Notes: generated by a model not told the origin, from the letters alone. Counted from the first letter of the stretch, positions 34,612 to 42,317 are shown. The stretch is DNA of 64,000 bases from Methylobacterium sp. WSM2598 (GCF_000379105.1 NZ_KB900609.1:5034438-5098437); one strand, 5' to 3'. Made by a program: numbers and translations.

Positions 34612-34866
34612 ATGCAGTTCGACAATCACAAGTTCGCCGGTCTGAGGCGATCGCGGGACAAGGGCATCCAGACGAGCGTGGCGATTCGGGCCGCGGCGGC
34701 GGCCGAGCGGGCTGCCTTGACTGTCCCGGTCATCCGCGAAGTGCAGGCGGCGGGCGCGGTCAGCTTGAACGAGATTGCGGGCGCCCTGAACGCCCGCGGC
34801 ATTCCGACGGCGCGCGGGCGGAGCTGGAGCGCCGTCCAGGTGCGGCGGGTGCTGCAGCGCGCCTGA
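34612..34866 (+). CDS. Recombinase-C-terminal-like small protein
   Basis: An 84-residue protein whose second half (SLNEIAGALNARGIPTARGR, WSAVQVRRVLQRA) matches the small DNA-binding module found after the catalytic domain of large serine recombinases (LNARGIPTPRG.W....V..IL). The catalytic domain is absent. Such stand-alone pieces are recurrent in Methylobacterium, so it may be a domesticated DNA-binding protein or a recombinase relic. Confidence 0.5.
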   Translation: MQFDNHKFAGLRRSRDKGIQTSVAIRAAAAAERAALTVPVIREVQAAGAVSLNEIAGALNARGIPTARGRSWSAVQVRRVLQRA

Positions 34867-34951
34867 CGGGGCTCTCCCGGCGCGCCGGGAGAGCCCGCGC
34901 TTCCGGGGCCGGATCCGGCCCCGGGGCGGGGTTCCCGGCCGGGCCGGGAGG

Positions 34952-35221
34952 TCAGTCGCAATCCTCGCGGTGCACGGTCTTCGAGTCGCCGAGGTCGTTC
35001 TCCTTGCGGACGGTCGTGTGCGAGCAGCCGCCGCGGCCCTCGACGACCGTGCGCCGGTCCGGTCCGCTCGCCACGCCGCCGACGCCCGCGCCCACCGCCG
35101 CGCCGACCGGTCCGCCCGCGGCGGCGCCGGCAGCCGCGCCCGCCGCGGCCCCGGCCTCGCCCGCGACCGCCGCCGACCCCGCCATCGCCGCCAGGGCAAT
35201 GCCCAGGATGAACCGTTTCAT
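34952..35221 (-). CDS. Glycine-zipper exported protein
   Basis: An 89-residue protein: signal peptide (RFILGIALAAMAGSAAVAGE), then a glycine-zipper (GAAAGAAAGAAAGGPVGAAV, GAGVGGVASG) and a polar end with two cysteines (GGCSHTTVRK, REDCD). Glycine zippers of this kind insert in or associate with the outer membrane. An EcfG-type promoter lies 31 bases upstream of the start, pointing to general-stress control, and csbD is divergent. Confidence 0.65.
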   Translation of the reverse strand: MKRFILGIALAAMAGSAAVAGEAGAAAGAAAGAAAGGPVGAAVGAGVGGVASGPDRRTVVEGRGGCSHTTVRKENDLGDSKTVHREDCD

Positions 35222-35251
35222 CGCGTCGCTCCTCTCGTGTCGATGCTCCGT

Positions 35252-35276
35252 AACGGCGCCGCGGCCGCTTCGTTCC
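35252..35276 (-). promoter_or_regulatory. EcfG-type promoter of the glycine-zipper gene
   Basis: On the minus strand, GGAAC, 16 bases, then CGTTA, a full match to the alphaproteobacterial EcfG consensus GGAAC-N16/17-CGTT. It ends 30 bases before the ATG at 35221. It is back-to-back with a second exact match facing the other way. Confidence 0.7.
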
Positions 35277-35290
35277 TGGTCGAAAAGTCG

Positions 35291-35316
35291 GGAACGATGG
35301 CCGCCGCTGCCCCGTT
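35291..35316 (+). promoter_or_regulatory. EcfG-type promoter of the CsbD-family gene
   Basis: GGAAC, 17 bases, then CGTT, an exact match to the EcfG promoter pattern. The -10 ends 41 bases before the ATG of the CsbD-family gene, itself a typical general-stress gene. Confidence 0.75.
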
Positions 35317-35357
35317 TGTGGGGCATCGACGCAGTGTCGCAGAGACGGGAGCGAGAC

Positions 35358-35531
35358 ATGGACAAGGATCGCATCGAAGGATCGGCCACGAATGTCGGCG
35401 GCAAGATCAAGGAAGGCGCCGGAAAGCTGACCGGGGACGAGAAGCTGCGCAGCGAGGGCGTCGCCGATCAGGTCAAGGGCAAGGTCCAGAACGCCGTCGG
35501 CGGCATCAAGGACGCCATCAAGGGCCGGTGA
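35358..35531 (+). CDS. CsbD-family stress protein
   Basis: A 57-residue hydrophilic protein: MDKDRIEGSATNVGGKIKEG, AGKLTGDEKLRSEGVADQVK, GKVQNAVGGIKDAIKG. This is the standard CsbD fold, a small alpha-helical protein of unknown activity induced by general stress. GGAGCGAG is a good Shine-Dalgarno. The promoter at 35291 fits EcfG control. The final codons and stop belong to the first unit of a 20-bp tandem repeat. Confidence 0.9.
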   Translation: MDKDRIEGSATNVGGKIKEGAGKLTGDEKLRSEGVADQVKGKVQNAVGGIKDAIKGR

Positions 35532-35580
35532 GACCGGCCAAGGGCCCGTGAGACTGGCGAAGGGCCGGTGAGACCGGCGC
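35521..35580 (+). repeat. Three 20-bp tandem repeats at the end of the CsbD gene
   Basis: Units AGGGCCGGTGAGACCGGCCA, AGGGCCCGTGAGACTGGCGA and AGGGCCGGTGAGACCGGCGC follow each other without gaps. Each contains the short dyad GCCGGT/ACCGGC (changed in the middle unit) and a TGA. The first unit carries the last CsbD codons (GGC CGG) and the stop. Possible uses are transcript stabilisation or termination. Confidence 0.8.
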
Positions 35581-35691
35581 CTCGCAGGGGATGAGGACGC
35601 GCCCGCCCGGGCCGTCGCCCCCCATCGCCGCGGACGAAGCCCGCCGCGCGGGCGGGCTTCGATCCGTGACGTCCGCGCGGGAGGGGCGGCC

Positions 35692-36198
35692 TCAGCAGCC
35701 GCAGCCGTACCCGTACCCATAGCCCCCGTAGCCGACCGGCGCCACGGCGTAGCCGTAGCTGGCCGGCGCGTAGCTGCCGTAGCCGTAGCTGCCGTAATCG
35801 TAGGTCACGCCGTAGGTCGAGGGGGCGTAGGCATAGCCGTAGGCCGCGCCGGCGGCCAGCCCGAGCCCCAGCCCGGCGGCGAGCCCGTAGCCGCGGCGGT
35901 AGCCGTAGCCGCCGTAATAGCCCCGCCCGCCGTAAACGCCGTAGCCGCGGCCCGCATAGCCGCCGTAATAGCCGCGACCGCCGACGAACCCGTATCCGTG
36001 GCCGCCGTAGCGGCCGTAGCCGTAGGCCGCGCGGTGTCCGCCGAAGCCGCCCCGGAAGGCCGAGGCCCGGTATCCGGCGAAACCGCCATGGTAGCCCCCG
36101 TGATAGCCGCCGTAGCGGTAGCCGCCGGCTTCGGCCGCGGTCGAGGTCAGGGCGAGGGCCGCGCCCAGGGCGGCGGCGGGCAGGACGAGCGACTTCAT
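35692..36198 (-). CDS. Gly/Tyr-rich exported protein
   Basis: A 168-residue protein: signal peptide (KSLVLPAAALGAALALTSTA, cleavage near AEA), then a mature part built almost wholly of Gly and Tyr with scattered Arg, Phe and His (GGYRYGGYHGGYHGG, GRGYYGGYGYRRGYG). A short hydrophobic Gly/Ala segment (GLAAGLGLGLAAGAAYG) occurs at about 103-120, and the protein ends GYGCGC. Such repeats are typical of low-complexity surface or envelope proteins in Methylobacterium. No enzymatic role is expected. Confidence 0.65.
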   Translation of the reverse strand: MKSLVLPAAALGAALALTSTAAEAGGYRYGGYHGGYHGGFAGYRASAFRGGFGGHRAAYGYGRYGGHGYGFVGGRGYYGGYAGRGYGVYGGRGYYGGYGYRRGYGLAAGLGLGLAAGAAYGYAYAPSTYGVTYDYGSYGYGSYAPASYGYAVAPVGYGGYGYGYGCGC

Positions 36199-36469
36199 CG
36201 CGGAGACTCCAGGATCGGATTGCGGGTCGGGTTTGCCGGACTGTGGTCGCGCCCGTGTGGAATCGGAACGGTGCAGACTACGGAGCGGTCCCGGGGAACC
36301 GCCGAGGCCTCGCCGGCCTCTCCGCCGAGGGTCCACGCGTGCCGCCTGCGCGTGCAGTCGCAAAAAGCACACCCTCCCGGGGATCGCCTTCCTGGCCGCC
36401 AAATCAGCTGTACAGCTCGGTGCGGGCCGCTAGTATTCGCGGGTTTGTTGCCCGTACGGAAGCCGCGCC

Positions 36470-37093
36470 ATGCCCGCCACATCACAGGTTATGCTGATAC
36501 TGGCATTCATCGCATGTCTCTCGACTGCCAGCCTGCTGATCAGCTGGCGAACCCTCCGGCATCTGCAGCGAAGCGCGCGGAAGGCCGCCCAGAGCATGTG
36601 GTCGCTCCACGTCGGAACCCACGCGGTGCCGGGTGCGCGGGGGATGCTGTTCTACATCCGCCTGAGCGATCCGAGGCGGAACCGCTTCCGCGTCGGCTAC
36701 ATCAGGGTTCGCGGCCCGCGGGGGGCGGGCGTGTCGGCCGCGGAGTTCCGGCCCGCCGGGCCCTCCGGCGCGGGCGGCTACGCGCATATCGCCTTCAAGC
36801 GCGTCCTGTCGCCGAACCGCGAGATCCTCGACCGGACGCAGTTTGAGCCGGGCGCGGCCGGCGAGGGGCCGGGGGAGGGGCGGCTGTACTTCTTCGTCAC
36901 GCCGCGCCCCTCCGGCCTCTTCCGCCGCGCGCGGCCGCAGCGCCTCGTCGTGGAGGTCGGGGTCGAGGAGGTGGCGCCGGACCGCGACGCGCAGCGGCTT
37001 CGCCTCGTCAGCGAGGTCGTGGACTGGACGACGCTCCCGGACGCCGCGCCGGCCGCGGCGCCGGCGCTCACGGCCCAGGCGGCCGGAGGATAG
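36470..37093 (+). CDS. Membrane-anchored hypothetical protein
   Basis: A 207-residue protein with an N-terminal membrane segment (VMLILAFIACLSTASLLIS) and a cytoplasmic or periplasmic beta-rich domain (GARGMLFYIRLSDPRRNRFR, VGYIRVRG, EGRLYFFVTPRPSG, RLVVEVGVEEVAPD). The C-terminus is Ala-rich. I do not recognise the domain. It is followed after about 80 bases by the composite repeat. Confidence 0.55.
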   Translation: MPATSQVMLILAFIACLSTASLLISWRTLRHLQRSARKAAQSMWSLHVGTHAVPGARGMLFYIRLSDPRRNRFRVGYIRVRGPRGAGVSAAEFRPAGPSGAGGYAHIAFKRVLSPNREILDRTQFEPGAAGEGPGEGRLYFFVTPRPSGLFRRARPQRLVVEVGVEEVAPDRDAQRLRLVSEVVDWTTLPDAAPAAAPALTAQAAGG

Positions 37094-37171
37094 GCCGGCC
37101 GCGCGGCGACGGCCGTCGCGGCGAGGCCGAGCCGGACAGCTGCGCCGGAAGCCGAGGGATCTCCGACCTCT

Positions 37172-37306
37172 GATACGCCATCCGGTTGATGGCTTCGCCA
37201 TCTCCGATTTCGGCCATGCGGATGTCGGCTTCGCTCAGGCGCCGCGCTCAGGCGCCGCGCAGGCTCGTGATCCGGGATCCGCTTCGATCAACCGGATCCC
37301 GGATCA
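37172..37306 (-). repeat. Composite dispersed repeat, inverted copy
   Basis: On the minus strand it starts with the perfect palindrome TGATCCGGGATCCG...CGGATCCCGGATCA (37306-37268; 14-bp arms, 11-base loop), then the GCCTGCGCGGCGCCTGAGCG module, ending CATCCGGTTGATGG-complement near 37179. The first triplet, TGA at 37306-37304, is the stop codon of the minus-strand gene. Confidence 0.85.
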
Positions 37307-37633
37307 GTAGAGCTGGCCGTCGAGGCTGGCGGGCGAGCCGGGGGGCAGGGGAGCGAGGCTGTTCACGCTGTCGCCGATGATCCCGGGCGGGCCGCTGAAC
37401 CCGGTCACGCCGCTCGGGTCGCGGGCCGGGCCGCGCCGGGGCGGCACGCGCGAGACCGGGACGAATCCGTGCCGGATCAGCCGCGCGTCGAGCCGGTCGA
37501 GCCGGCGCAGGTCGTGCCGGACCGGCACCCAGCGGGCGCTCCGGGAGGCGCCCGGCCCGTCGCGAGCCTCGCGGGCCTCGGCGGGGGGCGCCGCGAGCGC
37601 GGCCAGGATGAGCAGGCAGGGGAGGCGTGACAT
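37304..37633 (-). CDS. Small exported protein, stop codon supplied by a repeat
   Basis: A 109-residue protein with a signal peptide (SRLPCLLILAALAAPPAEA) and an Arg/Pro-rich mature part (WVPVRHDLRRLDRLDARLIR, GFVPVSRVPPRRG) ending LDGQLY. The motif RxxVPVRHDLxRLDxLDARLI looks conserved but is not from a family I can name. The cysteine at position 6 is too early for a lipobox. The TGA stop is part of the adjoining palindromic repeat. Confidence 0.55.
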   Translation of the reverse strand: MSRLPCLLILAALAAPPAEAREARDGPGASRSARWVPVRHDLRRLDRLDARLIRHGFVPVSRVPPRRGPARDPSGVTGFSGPPGIIGDSVNSLAPLPPGSPASLDGQLY

Positions 37634-37843
37634 CGGTCGTCCTTCGCGAGGTCGAGAGATGTCGGAACATGCGGGGCGGTGCCTGCCAAGTTCCGCCGCT
37701 CACCGGGCAGTGATCCGCCGGACACGGGCGGCGCGAGCCGCCGGCATCGACTTTGGCCTGATCCGGGAAGGTCACGCTGGAGCCGGAGGAACACTTGCGC
37801 CGTTGAGGAAGAGCCGACCGCGTCCCGTTGCAGGAGACCGACG

Positions 37844-38017
37844 ATGAAGGAGAGCACCACCGCAGCCCCGCCATCCCCGGCGACGCCGGCCACCGGCCTC
37901 GCGGCCGCGCCCGCCGCTCCGGCGCGGCCGGGCCCGATCCCCGACATGGGCGACCCCGGCGGACGCCGGGCCGCCATCGAGAGCTGGCTGCGCTCGCGGC
38001 GGCCCACCTCCGTGTGA
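37844..38017 (+). CDS. Short Pro/Ala-rich protein
   Basis: A 57-residue hydrophilic protein, MKESTTAAPPSPATPATG...IPDMGDPGGRRAAIESWLRS. The first half is disordered and the second ends in a short amphipathic helix (RRAAIESWLRSRR). CAGGAGA before the ATG supports translation. Function unknown. Confidence 0.5.
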   Translation: MKESTTAAPPSPATPATGLAAAPAAPARPGPIPDMGDPGGRRAAIESWLRSRRPTSV

Positions 38018-38024
38018 GGGCGGG

Positions 38025-38130
38025 CTAGAGCAGCACCCGGTCACGTTGCCATCGGGTGCTGCTCTAGGTCTTTGATCTTGCCGCATTTTCTGCGACGAAC
38101 CGGCATCCACTTCGTCCGAAAATGCTCTAG
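38025..38130 (-). repeat. Two-hairpin Rhizobiales-type dispersed repeat, copy 2
   Basis: Begins CTAGAGCAGCACC and ends GAAAATGCTCTAG. Hairpin 1 pairs AGAGCAGCACCCG/CGGGTGCTGCTCT. The second part carries CATTTTCTGCGACGAACCGG and CATCCACTTCGTCCGAAAAT, the classic Rhizobiales element (GCATTTTC.GACGAAGTGGAT). On the minus strand the terminal CTAG supplies the TAG stop of the carboxymuconolactone-decarboxylase-like gene. Confidence 0.8.
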
Positions 38131-38687
38131 TCGGGCACCGGAACGTCGAACCCGTTGAGGGTGACCGACACGCAGCAATAGAGGCCGACCAGGTTGATGA
38201 GCTCGGCGAGCCCGTCCTCGCCGAACTCGGCCCTGGCCTGCTCGTAGTTGAGCTTCGGCAGCAGGCGCCCCGTCACCAGGGCGGAGGCCACGTCGTAGGC
38301 GATCGCCTCCGCCCGGCCGAGATCGGGCGGGCGCTGGCCGGCGCAGATCGTCGCGATCGTGTCGTCGGACAGGCCCCGCAGCTCCGCCACCAGGATGTGC
38401 GCGTAGAGTTCGTAGCCCGAGTGGAAATGCGTGCCGGTGACCAGGATCGCCACCTCGCGCACGGTCCTGGGCAGGGTCGGCGCCGCCGACAGTGCCTTCA
38501 CCAGTTCCCAGACCGGCCCGCCGAAGCGCGGGAAACGCAGCCACGGGGCCCAGGGTCCGATCAGGGCGCCGTCCTCCCGGATCGCCGTGAAGCCCTTGAA
38601 GCTCGTCTCGATGCCGTGACGCATGTCGTCGTACAGGGGGCGCTGCTCCGCCGTGAGGTCGGAGGGCGGGATGGGGGGCAGGCGCAT
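38127..38687 (-). CDS. Carboxymuconolactone decarboxylase-family protein
   Basis: A 186-residue all-helical protein of the CMD/AhpD-like superfamily. Visible landmarks are PLYDDMRHGIETSFKGFTAI, LRFPRFGGPVWELVKAL, and the helix with THFHSGYELYAHILVAELRG that usually carries the CxxxH or ExxxxxCxxC site. Here the cysteines are absent, so it is not an AhpD-type peroxidase. Many such proteins are annotated only by fold. Its stop codon lies in the neighbouring repeat. Confidence 0.8.
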   Translation of the reverse strand: MRLPPIPPSDLTAEQRPLYDDMRHGIETSFKGFTAIREDGALIGPWAPWLRFPRFGGPVWELVKALSAAPTLPRTVREVAILVTGTHFHSGYELYAHILVAELRGLSDDTIATICAGQRPPDLGRAEAIAYDVASALVTGRLLPKLNYEQARAEFGEDGLAELINLVGLYCCVSVTLNGFDVPVPD

Positions 38688-39169
38688 GGCGCGTCTCCTC
38701 TGGCAGGTCTCCGCTGGCCGGTCTCCGCACCGGGCTCGGCCGGCAGGTCGCGCGGGTCGATGCGGCGGCGATGCGACGCCCCAGGCGCGCCGCCCGGGGG
38801 CAGGTAGCGCGGTGCTGCGCTGCGAAAAGGCGCGGCGCCGCATCCGCCGCGCGGCGCCCCTCCGCCCCGGCCGCGGCACCCGCCCGCCTCTCATTCCCTT
38901 GGGTTAGGTCGCACGATGGGCGCCCGGCGCGCCCAATTGAGCATGAATCGCTCAAACGCGCCGTTACCGCTCAAATGTTGATGCACAAGTTTCGGTGAGG
39001 TTTCGCCTAGGCCTCCGGGGTTAGCCAACGCGACTGAATTGCGGCTCCGCAGAAACCGGCTGTACGATCGTCAGAGTTGCGAGGCCGGCGCGTCCCTGAC
39101 CGGTTTCGACGGCCGTCATCACCGCGGCGGCACGGTGAAAGCTCGGCTGTACGAAGTGGAACCGCTGGC
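38688..39169. promoter_or_regulatory. Divergent intergenic region
   Basis: About 480 bases between the CMD-like gene and the response-regulator gene. The part 38900-39010 is comparatively AT-rich, as expected for promoters serving one or both genes. No coding region or terminator is supported. Confidence 0.35.
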
Positions 39170-39547
39170 ATGACGCAAGAGAGTGGGAGGCCCGCGGACG
39201 TCCTGATCGTCGAGGACGACCGGTTGATGCGCACCCTGATGGGCGAGATCCTGGCGCGGGCCGGGATCCGGGCCGCCGAGGCGGGGGACGCGGATTCCGC
39301 CATGCGGATGCTCGGCGAGGGGCCGGGACCCCGGGTTCTGGTGACCGATCCCGGGATGAGCGGCGGCGCCCCCTTCGCGGGGGCCGCGCAACGGCGCTGG
39401 CCGGGCCTGCGGGTGGTGATGACCTCGGGCTCCTGGGCGGAGGCCGAGCCGCTGCCGACCGCCTTCCGGCTGCTGCCCAAGCCCTTCCGGCCCTCCGTCT
39501 TCCTGCGCGAGGTCGGGGCGCTGCTCCCGCCGCGCCCCGAGGCGTGA
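39170..39547 (+). CDS. Single-domain response regulator
   Basis: A 125-residue CheY-like receiver: VLIVEDDRLM with the acidic pair D16/D17, phospho-acceptor D60 (VLVTDPGMSG), T85 (VVMTSGS) and K104 (LLPKPF). The loop after D60 reads PGMSGG rather than the usual xxMPGMDG. There is no output domain, so it should act by protein contact or phosphotransfer. No histidine kinase is next to it. The start is the ATG at 39170. Confidence 0.85.
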   Translation: MTQESGRPADVLIVEDDRLMRTLMGEILARAGIRAAEAGDADSAMRMLGEGPGPRVLVTDPGMSGGAPFAGAAQRRWPGLRVVMTSGSWAEAEPLPTAFRLLPKPFRPSVFLREVGALLPPRPEA

Positions 39548-39571
39548 GGCGCCTCGGCCGCGGCGGGCGCC

Positions 39572-40762
39572 TCAGGCCGCCGTCTCCAGGCCGGCGCGGA
39601 TCTGGGCCCTCAGGGCATCGATCACGACGAGCCGGCCGCCGCGCTCCGTGTGCCAGAAGGTCCAGCCATTGCAGGCCGGGAGGCCCTGGACCAGGGCGCC
39701 GATCTTGTGGATCGAGCCGCAGGCCGGCCCGACGCTGAGCGTGCCGTCGGGCCGCACCAGGGCCCGGAAGCGCCGCCGCTCGTCGGTGAGCTGGCTGCCC
39801 GGCGCGATCAGCCCGGCCTCGATCAGGTTCAGGAAGGGCACCCGCGGCTCCGCCCGCTTGGCCGGGGCGGTGAGCAGGGCCGCCGTCGAGAGGGGCTCGA
39901 CCGCGGCGATCCGGGCGCGGGCCGCCGCCGCGTAGGCGGACTCCCGCTCGATCCCGATGAAGCGCCGGCCCAGGCGCTTGGCGACCGCCCCGGTCGTGCC
40001 CGTGCCGAAGAAGGGATCCAGCACCACGTCGCCCGGGTTCGAGGCCGACAGGATGGTGCGGGCGAGGAGCGCCTCGGGCTTCTGGGTCGGGTGCAGCTTG
40101 CGGCCGTCCTCGCCCTTGAGCCGCTCCTCGCCGGTGCAGAGCGGCAGGAACCAGTCCGAGCGCATCTGCAGGTCGTCGTTGCCCCCCTTCAGGGACTCGT
40201 AGTGGAAGGTGTAGCCCTTCTGCGCGCTGCGGGAGGCCCAGATCAGGGTCTCGTGGGCGTTGGTGAAGCGCTTGCCGCGGAAGTTCGGCATCGGATTGGC
40301 CTTGCGCCAGACGATGTCGTTCAGGATCCAGAAACCAAGATCCTGCAGCGCGCTCCCGACCCGGAAGATGTTGTGGTACGAGCCGATCACCCAGAGGGTC
40401 GCGTTCGGCTTCATCACCCGGCGGCAGGCCTGCAGCCACTGGCGGGTGAAGGCGTCGTAGGCCTCGAAGCTGGCGAACTGATCCCAGTCGTCGTCGACCG
40501 CGTCGACGGCGCTCTGGTCGGGGCGAAGCAGGGCCGCTTCACCCAATTGGAGGTTGTAGGGCGGATCGGCGAAGACGAGGTCCACGCTCGATGGCGGCAG
40601 CGCGTCGAGGGCGGCGAGGCAGTCGCCCTGGATCACTTCGTCGAGGGGAAGACGCGGGGCGGACGGGACGAGACCCATCCGCGGCGCCGACGCAGCACGC
40701 CCGGTACGCGAGACTTGTTTCCGGGCGGCGGCGCCGGCGACCGCGGTACGCGGGGAAGCCAT
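39572..40762 (-). CDS. ccrM: Cell-cycle DNA adenine methyltransferase CcrM (GANTC)
   Basis: A 396-residue beta-class N6-adenine methyltransferase. The order is that of CcrM: VIQGDCLAALDALPP, catalytic DPPYNLQLG near residue 66, KPNATLWVIGSYHNIFRVG, HPTQKPEALL and the SAM-binding PFFGTGTTG. A C-terminal DNA-recognition tail (LIEAGLIAPGSQLTDERR, NGWTFWHTERGG) separates CcrM from ordinary enzymes. It methylates the A of GANTC after replication and drives cell-cycle transcription. The N-terminus carries about 40 extra residues. The ATG at 40762 is assumed; an in-frame GTG at 40771 is possible. A GAGTC site lies about 110 bases upstream. Confidence 0.95.
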   Translation of the reverse strand: MASPRTAVAGAAARKQVSRTGRAASAPRMGLVPSAPRLPLDEVIQGDCLAALDALPPSSVDLVFADPPYNLQLGEAALLRPDQSAVDAVDDDWDQFASFEAYDAFTRQWLQACRRVMKPNATLWVIGSYHNIFRVGSALQDLGFWILNDIVWRKANPMPNFRGKRFTNAHETLIWASRSAQKGYTFHYESLKGGNDDLQMRSDWFLPLCTGEERLKGEDGRKLHPTQKPEALLARTILSASNPGDVVLDPFFGTGTTGAVAKRLGRRFIGIERESAYAAAARARIAAVEPLSTAALLTAPAKRAEPRVPFLNLIEAGLIAPGSQLTDERRRFRALVRPDGTLSVGPACGSIHKIGALVQGLPACNGWTFWHTERGGRLVVIDALRAQIRAGLETAA

Positions 40763-41113
40763 GGCGAACACCGGTTACGCGACTGACAGGGGGACCTTGC
40801 CCCGGTCACGGTAAAGGCCTGGTTGCGCTCAGAAACGTTCGCCGTCTCGAATTGGGGCTGCAATTTTTGCCGAGTCGCCCTTTGGGCGCGTCGAGGCCCG
40901 TATCTCCGCAATACTGAAAAATTGCAATCCAGGTCGATCCCCGCTGTGAAAATTACGACCGTTCAGGATCATCAGCAACCATCAAGCTGTGCTTGGGCGG
41001 GAGGCAAGACATCAGCGCAGGATAGGTGTGATCATGTCGCATGACGGCGGTCACATTTTGGTCCTGTTCGGGATCGATTGATCGACCTGCGATCAACAAG
41101 CAGGGAATGCGGG
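40763..41113. promoter_or_regulatory. Divergent ccrM/rlpA promoter region
   Basis: About 350 bases of lower GC content between ccrM (leftward) and the RlpA-like gene (rightward). It contains one GANTC site (GAGTC, 40872-40876), the target of the enzyme encoded next door, compatible with methylation-dependent control of ccrM. No complete CtrA box was found by eye. Confidence 0.45.
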
Positions 41114-41488
41114 ATGAGCAGCGGACGAGCCGTGCGTCGACCGGTGGCGTTGTATCTGGGTGGGGCGCTGGCCCTGGCGGGGCTGGGGGAGATCGGGACC
41201 GTCTCCGAGGCCGCGGCCCAGTCCGGCCGGGCCTCCTGGTACGGCTCCGGCCAGCGCACGGCGAGCGGCGAGCGCTTCAATCCCAACGGCCTCACGGCGG
41301 CCCACCGCAGCCTGCCCTTCGGCACCCGCGTGCGGGTGACGAACACCGCCAACGGCCGCTCCGTCGTGGTGCGCATCAACGACCGCGGCCCCTTCGCGGG
41401 CGGGCGGATCATCGACCTCAGCCGCGGCTCCGCGCGGGCCATCGGCATGGGCGGCGTCACCCACGTGGCGCTCCAGCGGCTCGACTGA
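41114..41488 (+). CDS. rlpA: RlpA-family septal/outer-membrane protein
   Basis: A 124-residue exported protein: signal sequence (ALYLGGALALAGLGEIGTVS, ending EAAAQ) and a double-psi beta-barrel (GRASWYGSGQRTASGERFNP, GLTAAHRSLPFGTRVRVTNT, VVVRINDRGPFAGGRIIDLS). RlpA proteins bind or cleave denuded peptidoglycan glycans, often at the septum. There is no SPOR domain, so it is a short RlpA-like form. The barrel Asp in NDRGPF is kept. It is divergent from ccrM. Confidence 0.85.
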   Translation: MSSGRAVRRPVALYLGGALALAGLGEIGTVSEAAAQSGRASWYGSGQRTASGERFNPNGLTAAHRSLPFGTRVRVTNTANGRSVVVRINDRGPFAGGRIIDLSRGSARAIGMGGVTHVALQRLD

Positions 41489-41614
41489 GCCGCGCGCCGC
41501 GCGGCGCCCGCACGGGCGGCTTCCTCGGGACCGTGACGCTGGCTATGGAGGGCCTCTCCGGGGTGAACATCCCGGGGGACCGTCCGCGCGCGGTGGGCAC
41601 AGGGAGTTGACGTG

Positions 41615-41929
41615 ATGGCAAAACCTCTGGTTGTGGTGATACCGCATCAGCTCGGCCTGGCGGAGGCGCATCGGCGCCTGGACAGCGGCATCGGCGAGGC
41701 GAAGGCGATGCTCCAGAAGGCGGGCCTCAGCATGGCCGAGGCGAGCTGGGAGGGGGAGCGCCTCTCCTTCGCGGTCGGCGCCTTGAACCAGAAGGTGGAC
41801 GGGCACATCGACGTGGCGGCGGACACCGTGCGGGTCGAGGTGAACCTGCCGCTGATCCTGTCGGTCTTCGCCGGCGCGGTGCAGAAGGTGATCGACCAGA
41901 ACGGCACCAAGCTCCTCACCAAGAAGTAG
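41615..41929 (+). CDS. Polyhydroxyalkanoic acid system protein
   Basis: A 104-residue protein matching the PHA-granule-region family: VVIPHQLGLAEAHRRLDSGI, AKAMLQKAGLS, GALNQKVDGHIDVAADTVRV, NLPLILSVFAGAVQKVI. These small proteins are linked to polyhydroxyalkanoate granules or to polyketide-cyclase-like folds, and their exact role is not settled. It goes with the 3HB-oligomer hydrolase at 4.7-6.8 kb as a second PHA-related gene in the window. The start is ATG 41615, directly after an in-frame GTG at 41612. Confidence 0.8.
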   Translation: MAKPLVVVIPHQLGLAEAHRRLDSGIGEAKAMLQKAGLSMAEASWEGERLSFAVGALNQKVDGHIDVAADTVRVEVNLPLILSVFAGAVQKVIDQNGTKLLTKK

Positions 41930-41931
41930 CC

Positions 41932-41956
41932 GGAACTCCTGCGGCAGGACCCGGTT
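41932..41956 (+). promoter_or_regulatory. Weak EcfG-type promoter candidate
   Basis: GGAAC, 16 bases, then GGTT, 29 bases before the ATG of a short proline-rich protein. The -10 has one mismatch. The same bases can also pair as a hairpin (CCGG...CCGG) after the preceding gene, so the meaning is uncertain. Confidence 0.25.
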
Positions 41957-41985
41957 GGCTCCGGGACTCGACGAAGGAGCCCGCC

Positions 41986-42183
41986 ATGGCCAATCCCGGA
42001 TCCCCGGACCAACCCTACGATCCCGTGCCGCCCTCGCCGGGGCCCGGCCCCGACACGCCCACCACCGTGCCGACCGAGGCGCCGGGCGACCGGCCGGTGG
42101 AGATCCCGGTCAACGATCCCGGCACCTCGCCGGCGGTCGCCCCGGACCCCTCCCCGACGGGGCCCGCCAACCCGACGATGTGA
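41986..42183 (+). CDS. Short proline-rich protein
   Basis: A 65-residue protein made mainly of Pro, Thr, Gly and Asp (NPGSPDQPYDPVPPSPGPGP, VEIPVNDPGTSPAVAPDPSP), with no signal peptide. It is intrinsically disordered and of a kind often seen in Methylobacterium. A GAAGGAG Shine-Dalgarno supports the start. No function is known. Confidence 0.55.
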   Translation: MANPGSPDQPYDPVPPSPGPGPDTPTTVPTEAPGDRPVEIPVNDPGTSPAVAPDPSPTGPANPTM

Positions 42184-42317
42184 GCGCGGGCGCGGCGCGT
42201 GCGGGCCGGTCCCCGCCGCGCGCCGCGCCTCCGCTTGACCGGCGAGGGACACTGCCGCGCAGTGCCGGACGGCCGCGCGCCCGATTCGCGCCGGCCCTGC
42301 GCCGGAGACGCGCGACG

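Noticed and set aside
34550..34640. A T-loop-like GGTTCGAGACC near a recombinase-like gene, considered as a tRNA end or attachment site
   Set aside because: No acceptor stem, anticodon arm or CCA end could be folded around it.
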